Both the position numbers and the translations under genes were made by a program. From contig JBAZMD010000018.1 in the NCBI GenBank assembly GCA_041649955.1, positions 1 through 14,394 on the forward strand: a stretch of DNA of 14,394 nucleotides. The letters run 5' to 3'. The notes under the pieces are model-generated. The model saw only the letters and a list, made by a program, of their open reading frames with translations. It was not told the DNA's origin and did not search any database. This stretch comes from JAQUPP01 sp041649955. GTDB lineage: Bacteria > Patescibacteriota > Patescibacteriia > UBA2591 > JAQUPP01. Positions 1-8,305 of this stretch are shown here, one piece after another; the stretch's first letter is position 1; each line of letters starts with the position of its first letter.

Positions 1-1
1 A

Positions 2-88
2 TGCGAACAATGCATTATGGGTCAGAATAATACCAAGATTTTTTGGGATGACAGAGAGGTGGTAAAAGAAGAATTTAAAAAAATATGA
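2..88 (+). CDS. C-terminal fragment of an unrecognised protein
   Basis: An open frame enters from the left edge and ends at TGA (86-88), giving 28 residues. It starts CEQC, a CxxC pair that could be half of a zinc site, and ends in a charged stretch (WDDREVVKEEFKKI). It does not resemble the ribosomal protein L7/L12 end that often precedes rpoB. The fragment is too short to identify and an open frame of this length could arise by chance, so it is only a possible gene end. Confidence 0.3.
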   Translation, partial: CEQCIMGQNNTKIFWDDREVVKEEFKKI

Positions 89-177
89 TTTTATAATTTT
101 GCGGGACAAACTGTGGAAAACTCAAATTTTCCTTTATTTAAGCCAAAATAGAAGGGTTATAAATATTTTAATATGGA

Positions 178-206
178 TTGACAGAAAATGGCTTATCTGC
201 TATCAT
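178..206 (+). promoter_or_regulatory. Sigma70-type promoter for the rpoB-rpoC operon
   Basis: A perfect -35 TTGACA (178-183) is followed after 17 bases by -10 TATCAT (201-206), which matches the consensus at five of six positions. TGC just before the -10 (198-200) makes it an extended -10. The A/T-rich stretch directly upstream (about 158-175) could act as an UP element. Transcription would start near 213, leaving about 150 bases of leader before rpoB. The spacing and match are strong; the activity is inferred. Confidence 0.75.
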
Positions 207-282
207 TATTAAGTATTAAAATAAATAGACCAATAATTTTGTACATTCGGTCAACTAAAATTTAATAGAAATAAAAATAGTT

Positions 283-317
283 CCTGACGCCACAAAGGTT
301 GGCGGAAGGTAATTTTT
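283..317 (+). promoter_or_regulatory. Structured rpoB leader hairpin, possible attenuator
   Basis: The leader contains a stem of CGCCA (288-292) with TGGCG (300-304) around a 7-base loop. It extends through a symmetric GA/GA internal loop (286-287 against 305-306), which can form tandem G-A pairs, to CCT (283-285) with AGG (307-309). A short T run follows at 313-317, so it could act as a weak terminator. This is the only G+C-rich patch in the leader. The pairing is visible; a regulatory role is inferred. Confidence 0.35.
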
Positions 318-364
318 CTGTGTCCATTTTTTTTATTTAATAATTTTTTATTTTAAATTTTAAT

Positions 365-3300
365 ATGTCTCGTACTCTTAGAAAATATTTTTCAAAATCT
401 CGTTTTAGCATAGGCTTGCCGGATTTGATTCAGATACAGAAAGATTCTTATAAATGGTTTTTGGACAAAGGAATTAAAGAATTATTGCAAGAGTTCTCGC
501 CTATTGAAGATTTTGTCGGTAAAAATTTCGAATTGAAATTTTTGGATTACAAAATCGGCGAACCAAAATTTGACGAAGTTACTTCTAAAAATAGAAATTT
601 GAATTACGAAGTGCCGCTTAAAGTCAAAGTGCGATTAACCAGCAGGTTAACCGGAAAAAGGGTAGACCAAGAAGTTTATTTTGGAGACCTTCCACTGATG
701 ACCGATCGGGGCACTTTTATTATTAACGGAATTGAGAGGGTTATTGTCAAGCAATTAATCAGATCGCCCGGCGTGTTTTTTGACACGGAATTAGTCAAGG
801 GGCGATTTTCTTATAAAACGAAAATTATTCCCGAGAGAGGAGCTTGGCTTGAATTTGAAATTGATCCCCATAAAATTATTTATGTAAGAATTGACCGCCA
901 GAGAAAAACTCCGGTTTCTTCTCTTTTGAGAGTTTTCGGCGTCGGTTCAGATCAGGAAATTTTAGATTTATTCGCGCCGAAAAATTTACCTAAAACAAAA
1001 GAAGAAGTAAAAAAAGAAATTCCTTATCTTGATTATATCAGGGCAACCATAGAAAAAGATCCGTCGTCTTCCGAAGATGAGGGATTAATTGAAGTTTATA
1101 GAAAAATCAGGCCTGGAGATTTAGCTACCGTGGATAATGCCCGCAGTTTAATACATGCCATGTTTTTTAATCCCCATCGCTATGATTTGAGCAAAGTCGG
1201 CCGTTATAAAATAAATGAAAGATTTAATTTTTCCGACAAAGTGGACGCGCGCGTCGTGCGAGTTGAGGATTTGGTAAGAATTCTTAAAGAATTGATTAAA
1301 TTGGATTATCATCAATTGATTGCCGATGATATTGATCATTTAGGCAATAGAAGAATCAGGGCCGTGGGCGAGTTGGTTCAAAATAGAATCAGGGTGGGAT
1401 TATTAAGACTTCAGCGCATTGTCAGAGACAGAATGAGCACTTTGGAAGGCAAGAATTTATTGCCCGGACAATTGATTAACGTCAGACCGATCAGCGGAGT
1501 AATTCGTGAATTTTTTATGTCCAGTCAGTTGTCTCAATTTATGGATCAAACCAATCCGCTCTCAGAATTGGAACATAAGCGCCGATTAACCGTGGCTGGT
1601 CCAGGCGGCTTAAGCAGAGACAGAGCCGGTTTTGAAGTGCGCGATGTGCATAGAACTTTTTATGGAAAAATTTGTCCAATTGCCACGCCGGAAGGACCGA
1701 ACGTCGGTTTAGTCGGACATTTGGCTTGCTACGCCCGGCTTGATGAATATGGATTTATTGAAACGCCTTATCGCAAAGTGACAAACGGAGTTTTAACCAA
1801 TCAAATTGTTTATTTAAATTCTTTAGATGAAGATCAGCACACTACCGCTCCATTTTCCACCCAATTTGATGAAAATGGGCGAATTGTTGAGCAAAAAGTG
1901 GAAGCCAGGGTTAATGGCCGCCCGGGTTTTAGTCCAAGAGAAAAAGTGGAATTTATTGATGTGGCGTCAAATCAAATTGTCAGCGTTGCCACTTCATTAA
2001 TTCCGTTTTTGGAACACGACGACGGTGTCAGAGCTTTGATGGGCACAAACATGCAGCGTCAGGCTGTTCCTTTGATTAGACCGGAGGCTCCGCTTGTCGG
2101 AACCGGCATTGAAACTAATATTGCTAAAGATTCTGGTTATTTGATACAAGCTGATATGTCAGGCAAAGTAACTGAAGTTGATGGCAATCATGTTAAAATC
2201 TCATCCAAGAGCGGAAAAACAAAAGTTTATAATTTAATAAAATACGATCGCTCAAATTTTGATACTTGTATTAATCAAAAGCCGGTGGTGGAAAAAGGGC
2301 AAGAAGTTGAACCGGGTGATATTCTAGTGGAAGGTTCGGCAATGGAAGACGGTGAATTGGCTCTCGGTCACAATATTTTAGTGGCCTTTATGTCTTGGGA
2401 AGGAGGCAATTATGAAGACGCGATTTTATTGTCTTCAAAATTAATTCAACAAGATAAATTCAGTTCAATTTATATTGATGAACATATTATTGACGTTCGG
2501 GAAACAAAATTCGGTCCGGAAGTGATTACTCGCGACATACCGAATGTCAGTGAAGAAAAATTAAAAAATCTTGACGACGAAGGCATTGTCAGAATCGGCG
2601 CCGAAGTTAAATCAGGAGATATTTTAGTCGGTAAAATCACGCCAAAAGGCGAAATGGAATTATCGGCTGAGGAAAAACTTTTACGCGCCATCTTTGGAGA
2701 AAAAGCCCGCGATGTCCGCGACACTTCTCTTTATCTTGAGCACGGCGAACATGGAAAAGTAATCAGCATTAAAATATTTTCGCGCGAGGCAGGAGACAAG
2801 CTTCCGCCTGGCGTGGTCAAGTCAATCAAAGTCTTAGTTGCCGATTTAAGAAAAGCGCAGATAGGAGATAAAATGTCCGGCCGGCACGGCAATAAAGGCG
2901 TAATTTCCAGAATTATTCCCGAGGAAAATATGCCGTACTTGGAAGACGGTACGCCGGTTGATATTATTTTAAATCCTCTTGGCGTGGTTTCCAGAATGAA
3001 TTTGGGACAGATTTTAGAGACTCATATGGGTTTAGCTGCCAAAAAATTAGGTTATAAAGTGGCCACTCCGGCTTTTCACGGCATTAATGAAAAAACAATT
3101 AAAGAAGAATTAGTCAAGGCAGGCTATAATCCCAGCGGAAAAATGAATCTTTATGACGGCCGCAATGGCTTAAAATTTGAAGAACCGGTGACTGTCGGCT
3201 ATATTTATATATTAAAATTAAATCACTTAGTTGAAGATAAAATTCATCAACGTTCAATCGGTCCTTATTCTTTGATTACGCAGCAGCCGCTTGGCGGACG

Positions 3301-3589
3301 AGCTCAATTCGGCGGACAGAGATTCGGAGAAATGGAAGTCTGGGCGCTTGAAGGTTATGGCGCGGCCCATTCTTTACAGGAAATGTTAACGATTAAATCC
3401 GACGATGTGCCCGGCCGAACCAAAGCCTATGAATCAATTATTAAAGGTGAACCGGTGAGAGAAGTGCATATACCGGAATCTTTTAACGTCTTGGTAAATG
3501 AATTAAGAGGCTTGGGGTTAAGCGTGGAAATGTTGAAAGACGGCAAATGCGTGAATACCGAACCCAACAAACCGAATAAAAAATCATAA
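365..3589 (+). CDS. rpoB: DNA-directed RNA polymerase subunit beta
   Basis: This is the beta subunit of bacterial RNA polymerase, forming one half of the active-site cleft in the cytoplasm. At 1074 residues it is shorter than the E. coli protein (1342) and lacks room for its large insertions. The rifampicin-pocket region runs from about residue 385 (SSQLSQFMDQ) through HKRRLTVAGPGG, followed by the conserved DVHRTFYGKICPIATPEGPN segment. The active-site lysines are K836 and K844 in KMSGRHGNKGV (E. coli K1065 and K1073), and the C-terminal QQPLGGRAQFGGQRFGEMEV block is intact. The positions of E. coli S531, A532 and L533 are T409, V410 and A411 here. The ATG start fits the family N-terminus, but no Shine-Dalgarno precedes it, only an A/T run. 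rpoC follows after 28 bases and is presumably cotranscribed from the promoter at 178-206. Confidence 0.99.
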   Translation: MSRTLRKYFSKSRFSIGLPDLIQIQKDSYKWFLDKGIKELLQEFSPIEDFVGKNFELKFLDYKIGEPKFDEVTSKNRNLNYEVPLKVKVRLTSRLTGKRVDQEVYFGDLPLMTDRGTFIINGIERVIVKQLIRSPGVFFDTELVKGRFSYKTKIIPERGAWLEFEIDPHKIIYVRIDRQRKTPVSSLLRVFGVGSDQEILDLFAPKNLPKTKEEVKKEIPYLDYIRATIEKDPSSSEDEGLIEVYRKIRPGDLATVDNARSLIHAMFFNPHRYDLSKVGRYKINERFNFSDKVDARVVRVEDLVRILKELIKLDYHQLIADDIDHLGNRRIRAVGELVQNRIRVGLLRLQRIVRDRMSTLEGKNLLPGQLINVRPISGVIREFFMSSQLSQFMDQTNPLSELEHKRRLTVAGPGGLSRDRAGFEVRDVHRTFYGKICPIATPEGPNVGLVGHLACYARLDEYGFIETPYRKVTNGVLTNQIVYLNSLDEDQHTTAPFSTQFDENGRIVEQKVEARVNGRPGFSPREKVEFIDVASNQIVSVATSLIPFLEHDDGVRALMGTNMQRQAVPLIRPEAPLVGTGIETNIAKDSGYLIQADMSGKVTEVDGNHVKISSKSGKTKVYNLIKYDRSNFDTCINQKPVVEKGQEVEPGDILVEGSAMEDGELALGHNILVAFMSWEGGNYEDAILLSSKLIQQDKFSSIYIDEHIIDVRETKFGPEVITRDIPNVSEEKLKNLDDEGIVRIGAEVKSGDILVGKITPKGEMELSAEEKLLRAIFGEKARDVRDTSLYLEHGEHGKVISIKIFSREAGDKLPPGVVKSIKVLVADLRKAQIGDKMSGRHGNKGVISRIIPEENMPYLEDGTPVDIILNPLGVVSRMNLGQILETHMGLAAKKLGYKVATPAFHGINEKTIKEELVKAGYNPSGKMNLYDGRNGLKFEEPVTVGYIYILKLNHLVEDKIHQRSIGPYSLITQQPLGGRAQFGGQRFGEMEVWALEGYGAAHSLQEMLTIKSDDVPGRTKAYESIIKGEPVREVHIPESFNVLVNELRGLGLSVEMLKDGKCVNTEPNKPNKKS

Positions 3590-3617
3590 TTAATTTTCAT
3601 TTTATATTTTATTTTTT

Positions 3618-6600
3618 ATGTCTACTCCTTCAACAATTAGAACATTGTCTTTGCCGGATGAAAAGTTAAGGAAAAATTCCGATTTTGATTCTATTAGATT
3701 AAGAATCGCTTCGCCCGAAGAAATACTTAATTGGTCTTATGGAGAAGTGATAAAACCGGAAACCATAAATTATAGAACCGAAAGACCGGAACGAGACGGT
3801 TTATTTTGCGAAAGAATTTTTGGTCCGACCAAAGACTGGCAATGTTCTTGCGGAAAATATAAAAAAATCCGTTATCGCGGCATTGTTTGCGATCGATGCG
3901 GAGTGGAGGTAACCAGATCAATTGTCAGAAGAGAAAGAATGGGGCACATAAAATTGACCGTACCGGTAACTCATATTTGGTTTTTGCGCGGCGTGCCTTC
4001 AAAAATCGGATTAATTTTGGATATGTCAATTCAGTCTTTGGAAAAAGTGGCTTATTTCGCCAATTTTATCATCACCGAAGTTAAAGAAGATTTGAAAAAA
4101 ACCACCCTTGATGAAATAGAGCAAGAATATAAAGATAAAAAGAAACAAATTAAAAATGAATTGATAGGCGAAGAATTTAATAAAGAGACAGACCGGCTTA
4201 AAGCTTTATACGACGAAACGCGAAAAGAAATAAACGGCATTCATATTAAGAATTTATTGACCGAACCGCAATACAGAGATTTATCTTTAAAATACGGGCA
4301 TTTTTTTGAAGTCGGCATCGGAGCCGAGGCGATTTCAAAACTTCTTCAGAGTGTTGATTTATTGAAATTAATCAAAGATTTGGAAAAAGAAATAAAACAC
4401 ACAATCAATCTTTTAAAAAGACAGAAACTGATTAAAAGGCTCAAATACATTAAAAATTTTCATAACAATAAACTCAAACCGGAAAATATGGTTTTAACCG
4501 TTATCCCGGTTATTCCGCCTGATTTGCGGCCGCTCGTTCAGCTTGACGGAGGCAGATTCGCTTCTTCCGATTTGAATGATTTATACAGAAGAGTTATCAA
4601 TCGCAATAACAGATTAAAACGTTTGCACGAGCTTAACGCGCCGGAAGTGATTTTAAGAAATGAAAAAAGAATGCTTCAAGAAGCTGTTGATTCTTTAATG
4701 GATAATGATATGCGAAGCGGAAAAACAGTGATTGCTTCAACCGGTCAGCAAAGACCATTAAAATCTTTAGCTGATATTTTAAAAGGCAAACAAGGAAGGT
4801 TTCGCCAAAATCTTTTGGGAAAAAGAGTTGATTATTCCGGACGTTCGGTTATCGTCGTCGGTCCGAAATTGAAACTTTATCAATGCGGCTTGCCGAAAAC
4901 AATGGCTATTGAACTTTTTAAACCGTTTATTGCCTGCGAACTTATTAAAAAAGGATTGGTTCACAATGTTCGCAGCGCCAATCGCTTGATAGAACAGGGG
5001 ACGGAAGATGTTTGGGCTATTTTGGAAACAATTATTCAAACCGCTTACGTATTATTGAATCGCGCGCCAACCTTGCATCGCTTGGGAGTTCAAGCTTTCC
5101 AACCGGTTCTGATAGAAGGAAAAGCGATTCAAATTCATCCTTTGGTTTGCGCCGCTTTCGGCGCCGACTTTGATGGAGACCAAATGGCTGTTCATATTCC
5201 CATTACCGAAGAAGCGAGAAGAGAAGCCAAAGAAATTCTTTTATCATCTAAAAATCTTTTAAAACCGGCCACCGGAGAACCGATTATCATTCCAGGCCTG
5301 GATATGGTTTGGGGAGCTTATTGGATGACAATGTTGGAGAAAAAAGAAAAACAAGAAATGAAATTTTTCTCTTCCCAAAATGAAGCGGAGTTGGCTTATA
5401 AATTAGGCAAAGTCAGCTTGCGCCAAATTATTAAAATAAGAATGGCTGATCCTTTGAACAATAAAGAAACAAAGATATATGAAACCAGTGTTGGAAGATT
5501 GATTTTTAATTCCATTTTACCCGCAGGACTTTATAAAATGGACAAAATAGTGGATAAAAAGAAATTAAAACAAATTATTGAAGATTGTTTGGAAACTTAC
5601 GATGAAGAAACGACTGTTATAATGCTTGATAAAATAAAAGAAACCACTTTTTCTTATTTAACCACTTCCGGTCTTTCTTGGGGAATGGATGATCTGCCGA
5701 CTCTTGAAGGAAAAGATAAAATTATCAAAGAAGCGGAAAAAAAAGTGGATGAAGTTCAAGATCAATTTAATATGGGTCTTTTAACTGAAGAAGAAAGGTA
5801 TCAAAAAAGCGTTAATGTTTGGTTGAGCGCTAAGGATGTTATTATTGATCTTTGCAAGAAATCTTTATCTTATACAAATACTGTTATTACGATGGTGGAT
5901 TCAGGAGCAAGAGGCTCTTGGACACAATTGGCTCAAATGTTTGGCACAAAAGGCATTGTTTCTTCGCCAACTGGCAGATTACTTGAATTGCCGATTAAAT
6001 CTTCCTTTAAAGAAGGAATGAATGTTTTGGAATTCTTTATTGCTACTCATGGTTCAAGAAAAGGTGTTTCCGATACTGCTTTGAGAACAGCCAGTGCAGG
6101 CTATCTTACTAGACGTATGGTTGATGTTTGTCAGGATGTAATAACTACCGAAGAGGATTGTGGAGATAAAGAAGGATTTAAAATAACCCGAGAAGACAAT
6201 AAAGTAATGGGTGAGACATGGGATGCCAGATTATTGGGTAGAACTTCTTTGGAAGAAATCAAAGATCCCAAAACCGGCAAGGTTGTCGTTAAGGCTAATG
6301 AAATTATTACCAGAGATATTGCTCATAAAATTAATGAAATTGATCCGGAAGAATTTATAATTCGTTCGGTTTTAACTTGCAAAAGCGATAAAGGAATATG
6401 CGCCAAATGCTATGGCTATGATTTGGGTTTTAATAGACCGGTTAAACTCGGTGTTCCGGTCGGTATTGTGGCCGCTCAATCCATTGGTGAACCGGGCACG
6501 CAGCTTACCTTAAGAACCTTTCATACGGGTGGTATTGCCGGTAAAGATATTACTCAGGGTCTGCCGAGAGTTGAAGAACTTTTTGAGGCCAGACCGGTTA

Positions 6601-7415
6601 AAAGAAAAGCGGTGATGGCGCGTCATAACGGCAATGTGGAATTTATTGACGAAAATGATCAAAAAATTATTAAAATTAAATATCGCGGCGCGAAAGAAGA
6701 TATTTTTGTCATTCACGAAGACGAAGCATGGGATGTTAAAGTTAAAGAAGGTAAGACGGTTGATAAAAATGATATTTTGGCGGTTTTTGAAAAACAAAAA
6801 ATTGTCGCCAAACACAAGGGTGAGATTAAATTTGATGGTAATTTTATCAAAGTTGTTTATGAAGCCGATGACGTGGAAGAATATGATGTGGCTGGTTATG
6901 CTGTTTGGATAAAAAATGGCACTAAAGTGGAAGTTGGCCAGCAATTAACCGACGGATCACTTGATTTATTGGAACTTTATGAATTAAAAGGAAAAGAAGC
7001 AGTGGCAAAATATATTCTTAAAGAAATTCAATATATTTATTCTTCACAAGGGCAGAAAGTTAATGATAAGCACGTGGAAACGCTTGTTCGCCAAATGTTC
7101 TCAAGATGTTTGGTTAAAGAAAGCGGCGACACAAATCTTTTGTCCGGTGAAACAATATCCAAGGGTTATTTAACCAGATGCAATAAAGAGGTGAAAAAAT
7201 CGGGAGGAGAATTGGCCGAAGCGGAAGAATTGTTATTGGGAATCACCCGCGTGTCTCTTTCAACCGACAGTTGGTTATCAGCGGCTTCTTTCCAAGAAAC
7301 GCCAAGAGTTTTGATTAACGCGGCCGTGAGCGGCAGAAAAGACGAATTGAAAGGACTAAAAGAAAATGTTATTATCGGCAGATTGATTCCGGCGGGCACA
7401 GCTTGGAAAAAATAA
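3618..7415 (+). CDS. rpoC: DNA-directed RNA polymerase subunit beta'
   Basis: This is the beta' subunit, which carries the catalytic magnesium site of RNA polymerase; it is 1265 residues long. The N-terminal zinc site is C76, C78, C91, C94. The catalytic loop is D517, D519, D521 in ADFDGDQMAVH. The bridge helix begins at MVDSGARGSW (759-768), the trigger-loop region includes H811, and the second zinc site is C848, C921, C928, C931. The E. coli trigger-loop insertion SI3 is absent. The C-terminus keeps the family ending (GRLIPAGTAW). One oddity is that residue 515, immediately before ADFDGD, is glycine (GGC, 5160-5162) where bacteria normally have asparagine (E. coli N458). The partner arginine (E. 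coli R425) is kept as R482. The bridge helix also departs from E. coli (W768, T777, K778). No Shine-Dalgarno is visible and no terminator follows. Confidence 0.99.
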   Translation: MSTPSTIRTLSLPDEKLRKNSDFDSIRLRIASPEEILNWSYGEVIKPETINYRTERPERDGLFCERIFGPTKDWQCSCGKYKKIRYRGIVCDRCGVEVTRSIVRRERMGHIKLTVPVTHIWFLRGVPSKIGLILDMSIQSLEKVAYFANFIITEVKEDLKKTTLDEIEQEYKDKKKQIKNELIGEEFNKETDRLKALYDETRKEINGIHIKNLLTEPQYRDLSLKYGHFFEVGIGAEAISKLLQSVDLLKLIKDLEKEIKHTINLLKRQKLIKRLKYIKNFHNNKLKPENMVLTVIPVIPPDLRPLVQLDGGRFASSDLNDLYRRVINRNNRLKRLHELNAPEVILRNEKRMLQEAVDSLMDNDMRSGKTVIASTGQQRPLKSLADILKGKQGRFRQNLLGKRVDYSGRSVIVVGPKLKLYQCGLPKTMAIELFKPFIACELIKKGLVHNVRSANRLIEQGTEDVWAILETIIQTAYVLLNRAPTLHRLGVQAFQPVLIEGKAIQIHPLVCAAFGADFDGDQMAVHIPITEEARREAKEILLSSKNLLKPATGEPIIIPGLDMVWGAYWMTMLEKKEKQEMKFFSSQNEAELAYKLGKVSLRQIIKIRMADPLNNKETKIYETSVGRLIFNSILPAGLYKMDKIVDKKKLKQIIEDCLETYDEETTVIMLDKIKETTFSYLTTSGLSWGMDDLPTLEGKDKIIKEAEKKVDEVQDQFNMGLLTEEERYQKSVNVWLSAKDVIIDLCKKSLSYTNTVITMVDSGARGSWTQLAQMFGTKGIVSSPTGRLLELPIKSSFKEGMNVLEFFIATHGSRKGVSDTALRTASAGYLTRRMVDVCQDVITTEEDCGDKEGFKITREDNKVMGETWDARLLGRTSLEEIKDPKTGKVVVKANEIITRDIAHKINEIDPEEFIIRSVLTCKSDKGICAKCYGYDLGFNRPVKLGVPVGIVAAQSIGEPGTQLTLRTFHTGGIAGKDITQGLPRVEELFEARPVKRKAVMARHNGNVEFIDENDQKIIKIKYRGAKEDIFVIHEDEAWDVKVKEGKTVDKNDILAVFEKQKIVAKHKGEIKFDGNFIKVVYEADDVEEYDVAGYAVWIKNGTKVEVGQQLTDGSLDLLELYELKGKEAVAKYILKEIQYIYSSQGQKVNDKHVETLVRQMFSRCLVKESGDTNLLSGETISKGYLTRCNKEVKKSGGELAEAEELLLGITRVSLSTDSWLSAASFQETPRVLINAAVSGRKDELKGLKENVIIGRLIPAGTAWKK

Positions 7416-7439
7416 AGGGTTTTTATAATATTCAGTCAG

Positions 7440-8219
7440 ATGACAAAGAAATTAATAAATTTTTTATTTATTCTAATTATAGGGTGTATTGTCCCCAAAA
7501 TAGTTCTTGGGGACAATTTTAATTCAATTGATATTGAAAAAGTAAAAAGCTTGGAAGCTGGTCAAAAAGTGAGAGTTCAAGGCACTGTCACGGTAGAACC
7601 GGGTGTTTTATCCAGCCAATTTTTTTATCTTAACGGCATTCAAATTTATTCTTACAAAAAAGATTTTCCTCAATTGTCAATTGGCGATGAAGTTTCAGTT
7701 CAGGGCATCATTTCAAAAATTAAAGGCGAAACAAGAATCAAAACAACTGTTAAAAATGATATAGAAATTTTAAACAAAGGAATAGCAGTTGCGCCTCAAA
7801 TAAAAGAAATAAAAGATATTAATTTTCAATCAATCGGTTATTTAATAAAAATATCCGGCAAAGTGATTGAAAGAACTGGCACCAATGTTTTTGTGGACGA
7901 CAGCACGGGAGAAATATTGGCTTATTTTAAAAAATGTGTTAAAATGGATCTAGCGGAAATCAAGGAGGGGAGTCAAATTGAAATTACCGGAATTTTAACT
8001 CAAAATAACGAGAGCTGGCGCCTTATGCCGCGTTCGGCAGATGATGTTAAAATTTTATCCATTGATAAAAATATCCAATCCAAACCGGATCTGTATTTAT
8101 TAGGTTCAACGGCAAAAGTGGTTGATTTTCAAAAATTAAAACCATATTTTATCTCTAGCTCAATTATTTTATTTCTTGCCTTAATTATTCTTTTAATTAT
8201 TAAAAATAAAAGGTACTAA
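7440..8219 (+). CDS. Membrane-anchored protein with two OB-like domains
   Basis: The protein has 259 residues. A hydrophobic N-terminal signal (about 4-24) is followed by two similar beta-rich modules, about 42-115 (VRVQGTV, then GDEVSVQGIISKIKGETRI) and about 132-210 (IKISGKV, VDDSTGEI, then GSQIEITGIL and WRLMPRS). Both have the pattern of OB folds that bind nucleic acid or oligosaccharide. A transmembrane helix (about 236-254) and a short basic tail (KNKRY) suggest that the OB modules lie outside the cytoplasm, anchored at the C-terminus. C16 in IIGC resembles a lipobox, so a lipoprotein is an alternative. The gene starts 24 bases after rpoC with no terminator between, so it may be read through from the RNA polymerase operon. 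A perfect 11-bp inverted repeat lies in the signal-peptide codons. The function is unknown. Confidence 0.85.
   Translation: MTKKLINFLFILIIGCIVPKIVLGDNFNSIDIEKVKSLEAGQKVRVQGTVTVEPGVLSSQFFYLNGIQIYSYKKDFPQLSIGDEVSVQGIISKIKGETRIKTTVKNDIEILNKGIAVAPQIKEIKDINFQSIGYLIKISGKVIERTGTNVFVDDSTGEILAYFKKCVKMDLAEIKEGSQIEITGILTQNNESWRLMPRSADDVKILSIDKNIQSKPDLYLLGSTAKVVDFQKLKPYFISSSIILFLALIILLIIKNKRY
7488..7517 (+). repeat. Perfect 11-bp inverted repeat inside a coding region
   Basis: ATTGTCCCCAA (7488-7498) and TTGGGGACAAT (7507-7517) are exact reverse complements around an 8-base loop. The 3' arm ends in a run of four T (7517-7520). The stem covers codons 17-26 of the OB-domain protein, at the end of its signal peptide. 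In RNA this would be a stable G+C-rich hairpin about 75 bases after the rpoC stop. It may act as an attenuator, a processing site or a block to translation; these roles are inferred. Confidence 0.7.
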
Positions 8220-8229
8220 ATCCTTTTTT

Positions 8230-8288
8230 TTGCCGGTGCTCGCTCGGAAAAGAAAATGAAATTTTCTTTTCTCTCGCTTGCTTGGCAA
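8230..8288. repeat. Palindromic element between the OB-domain gene and ndk
   Basis: GAAAAGAAAAT (8247-8257) and ATTTTCTTTTC (8261-8271) form a perfect 11-bp stem with a 3-base loop. A direct repeat CTCGCT flanks it (8239-8244 and 8273-8278). An outer inverted pair TTGCC (8230-8234) and GGCAA (8284-8288) encloses the whole. No T tract follows, so it is unlikely to be a simple terminator. It could be an mRNA processing hairpin or one copy of a dispersed palindromic repeat; only one copy is visible here. Confidence 0.55.
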
Positions 8289-8305
8289 TAAACAAAAATA
8301 ATTTT

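Noticed and set aside
1..30. ATG at position 1 as a gene start
   Set aside because: The frame stops after nine codons.
111..119. TGTGGAAAA as a DnaA box
   Set aside because: A single imperfect match with no cluster of boxes or dnaA/dnaN nearby.
6510..6944. 144-codon open frame antisense to rpoC
   Set aside because: It lies wholly inside well-conserved rpoC and its product is low-complexity Phe/Asn/Ile; it is a shadow of the real frame.
7403..7429. TATAAT with upstream TTGGAA as a promoter for the OB-domain gene
   Set aside because: Spacing is only 15 bases, the -35 is weak, and transcription would begin about 4 bases before the ATG.
8282..8305. TTG at 8282 as the ndk start
   Set aside because: The ATG at 8306 gives the conserved Ndk N-terminus, and the extra residues fall in the palindromic intergenic element.
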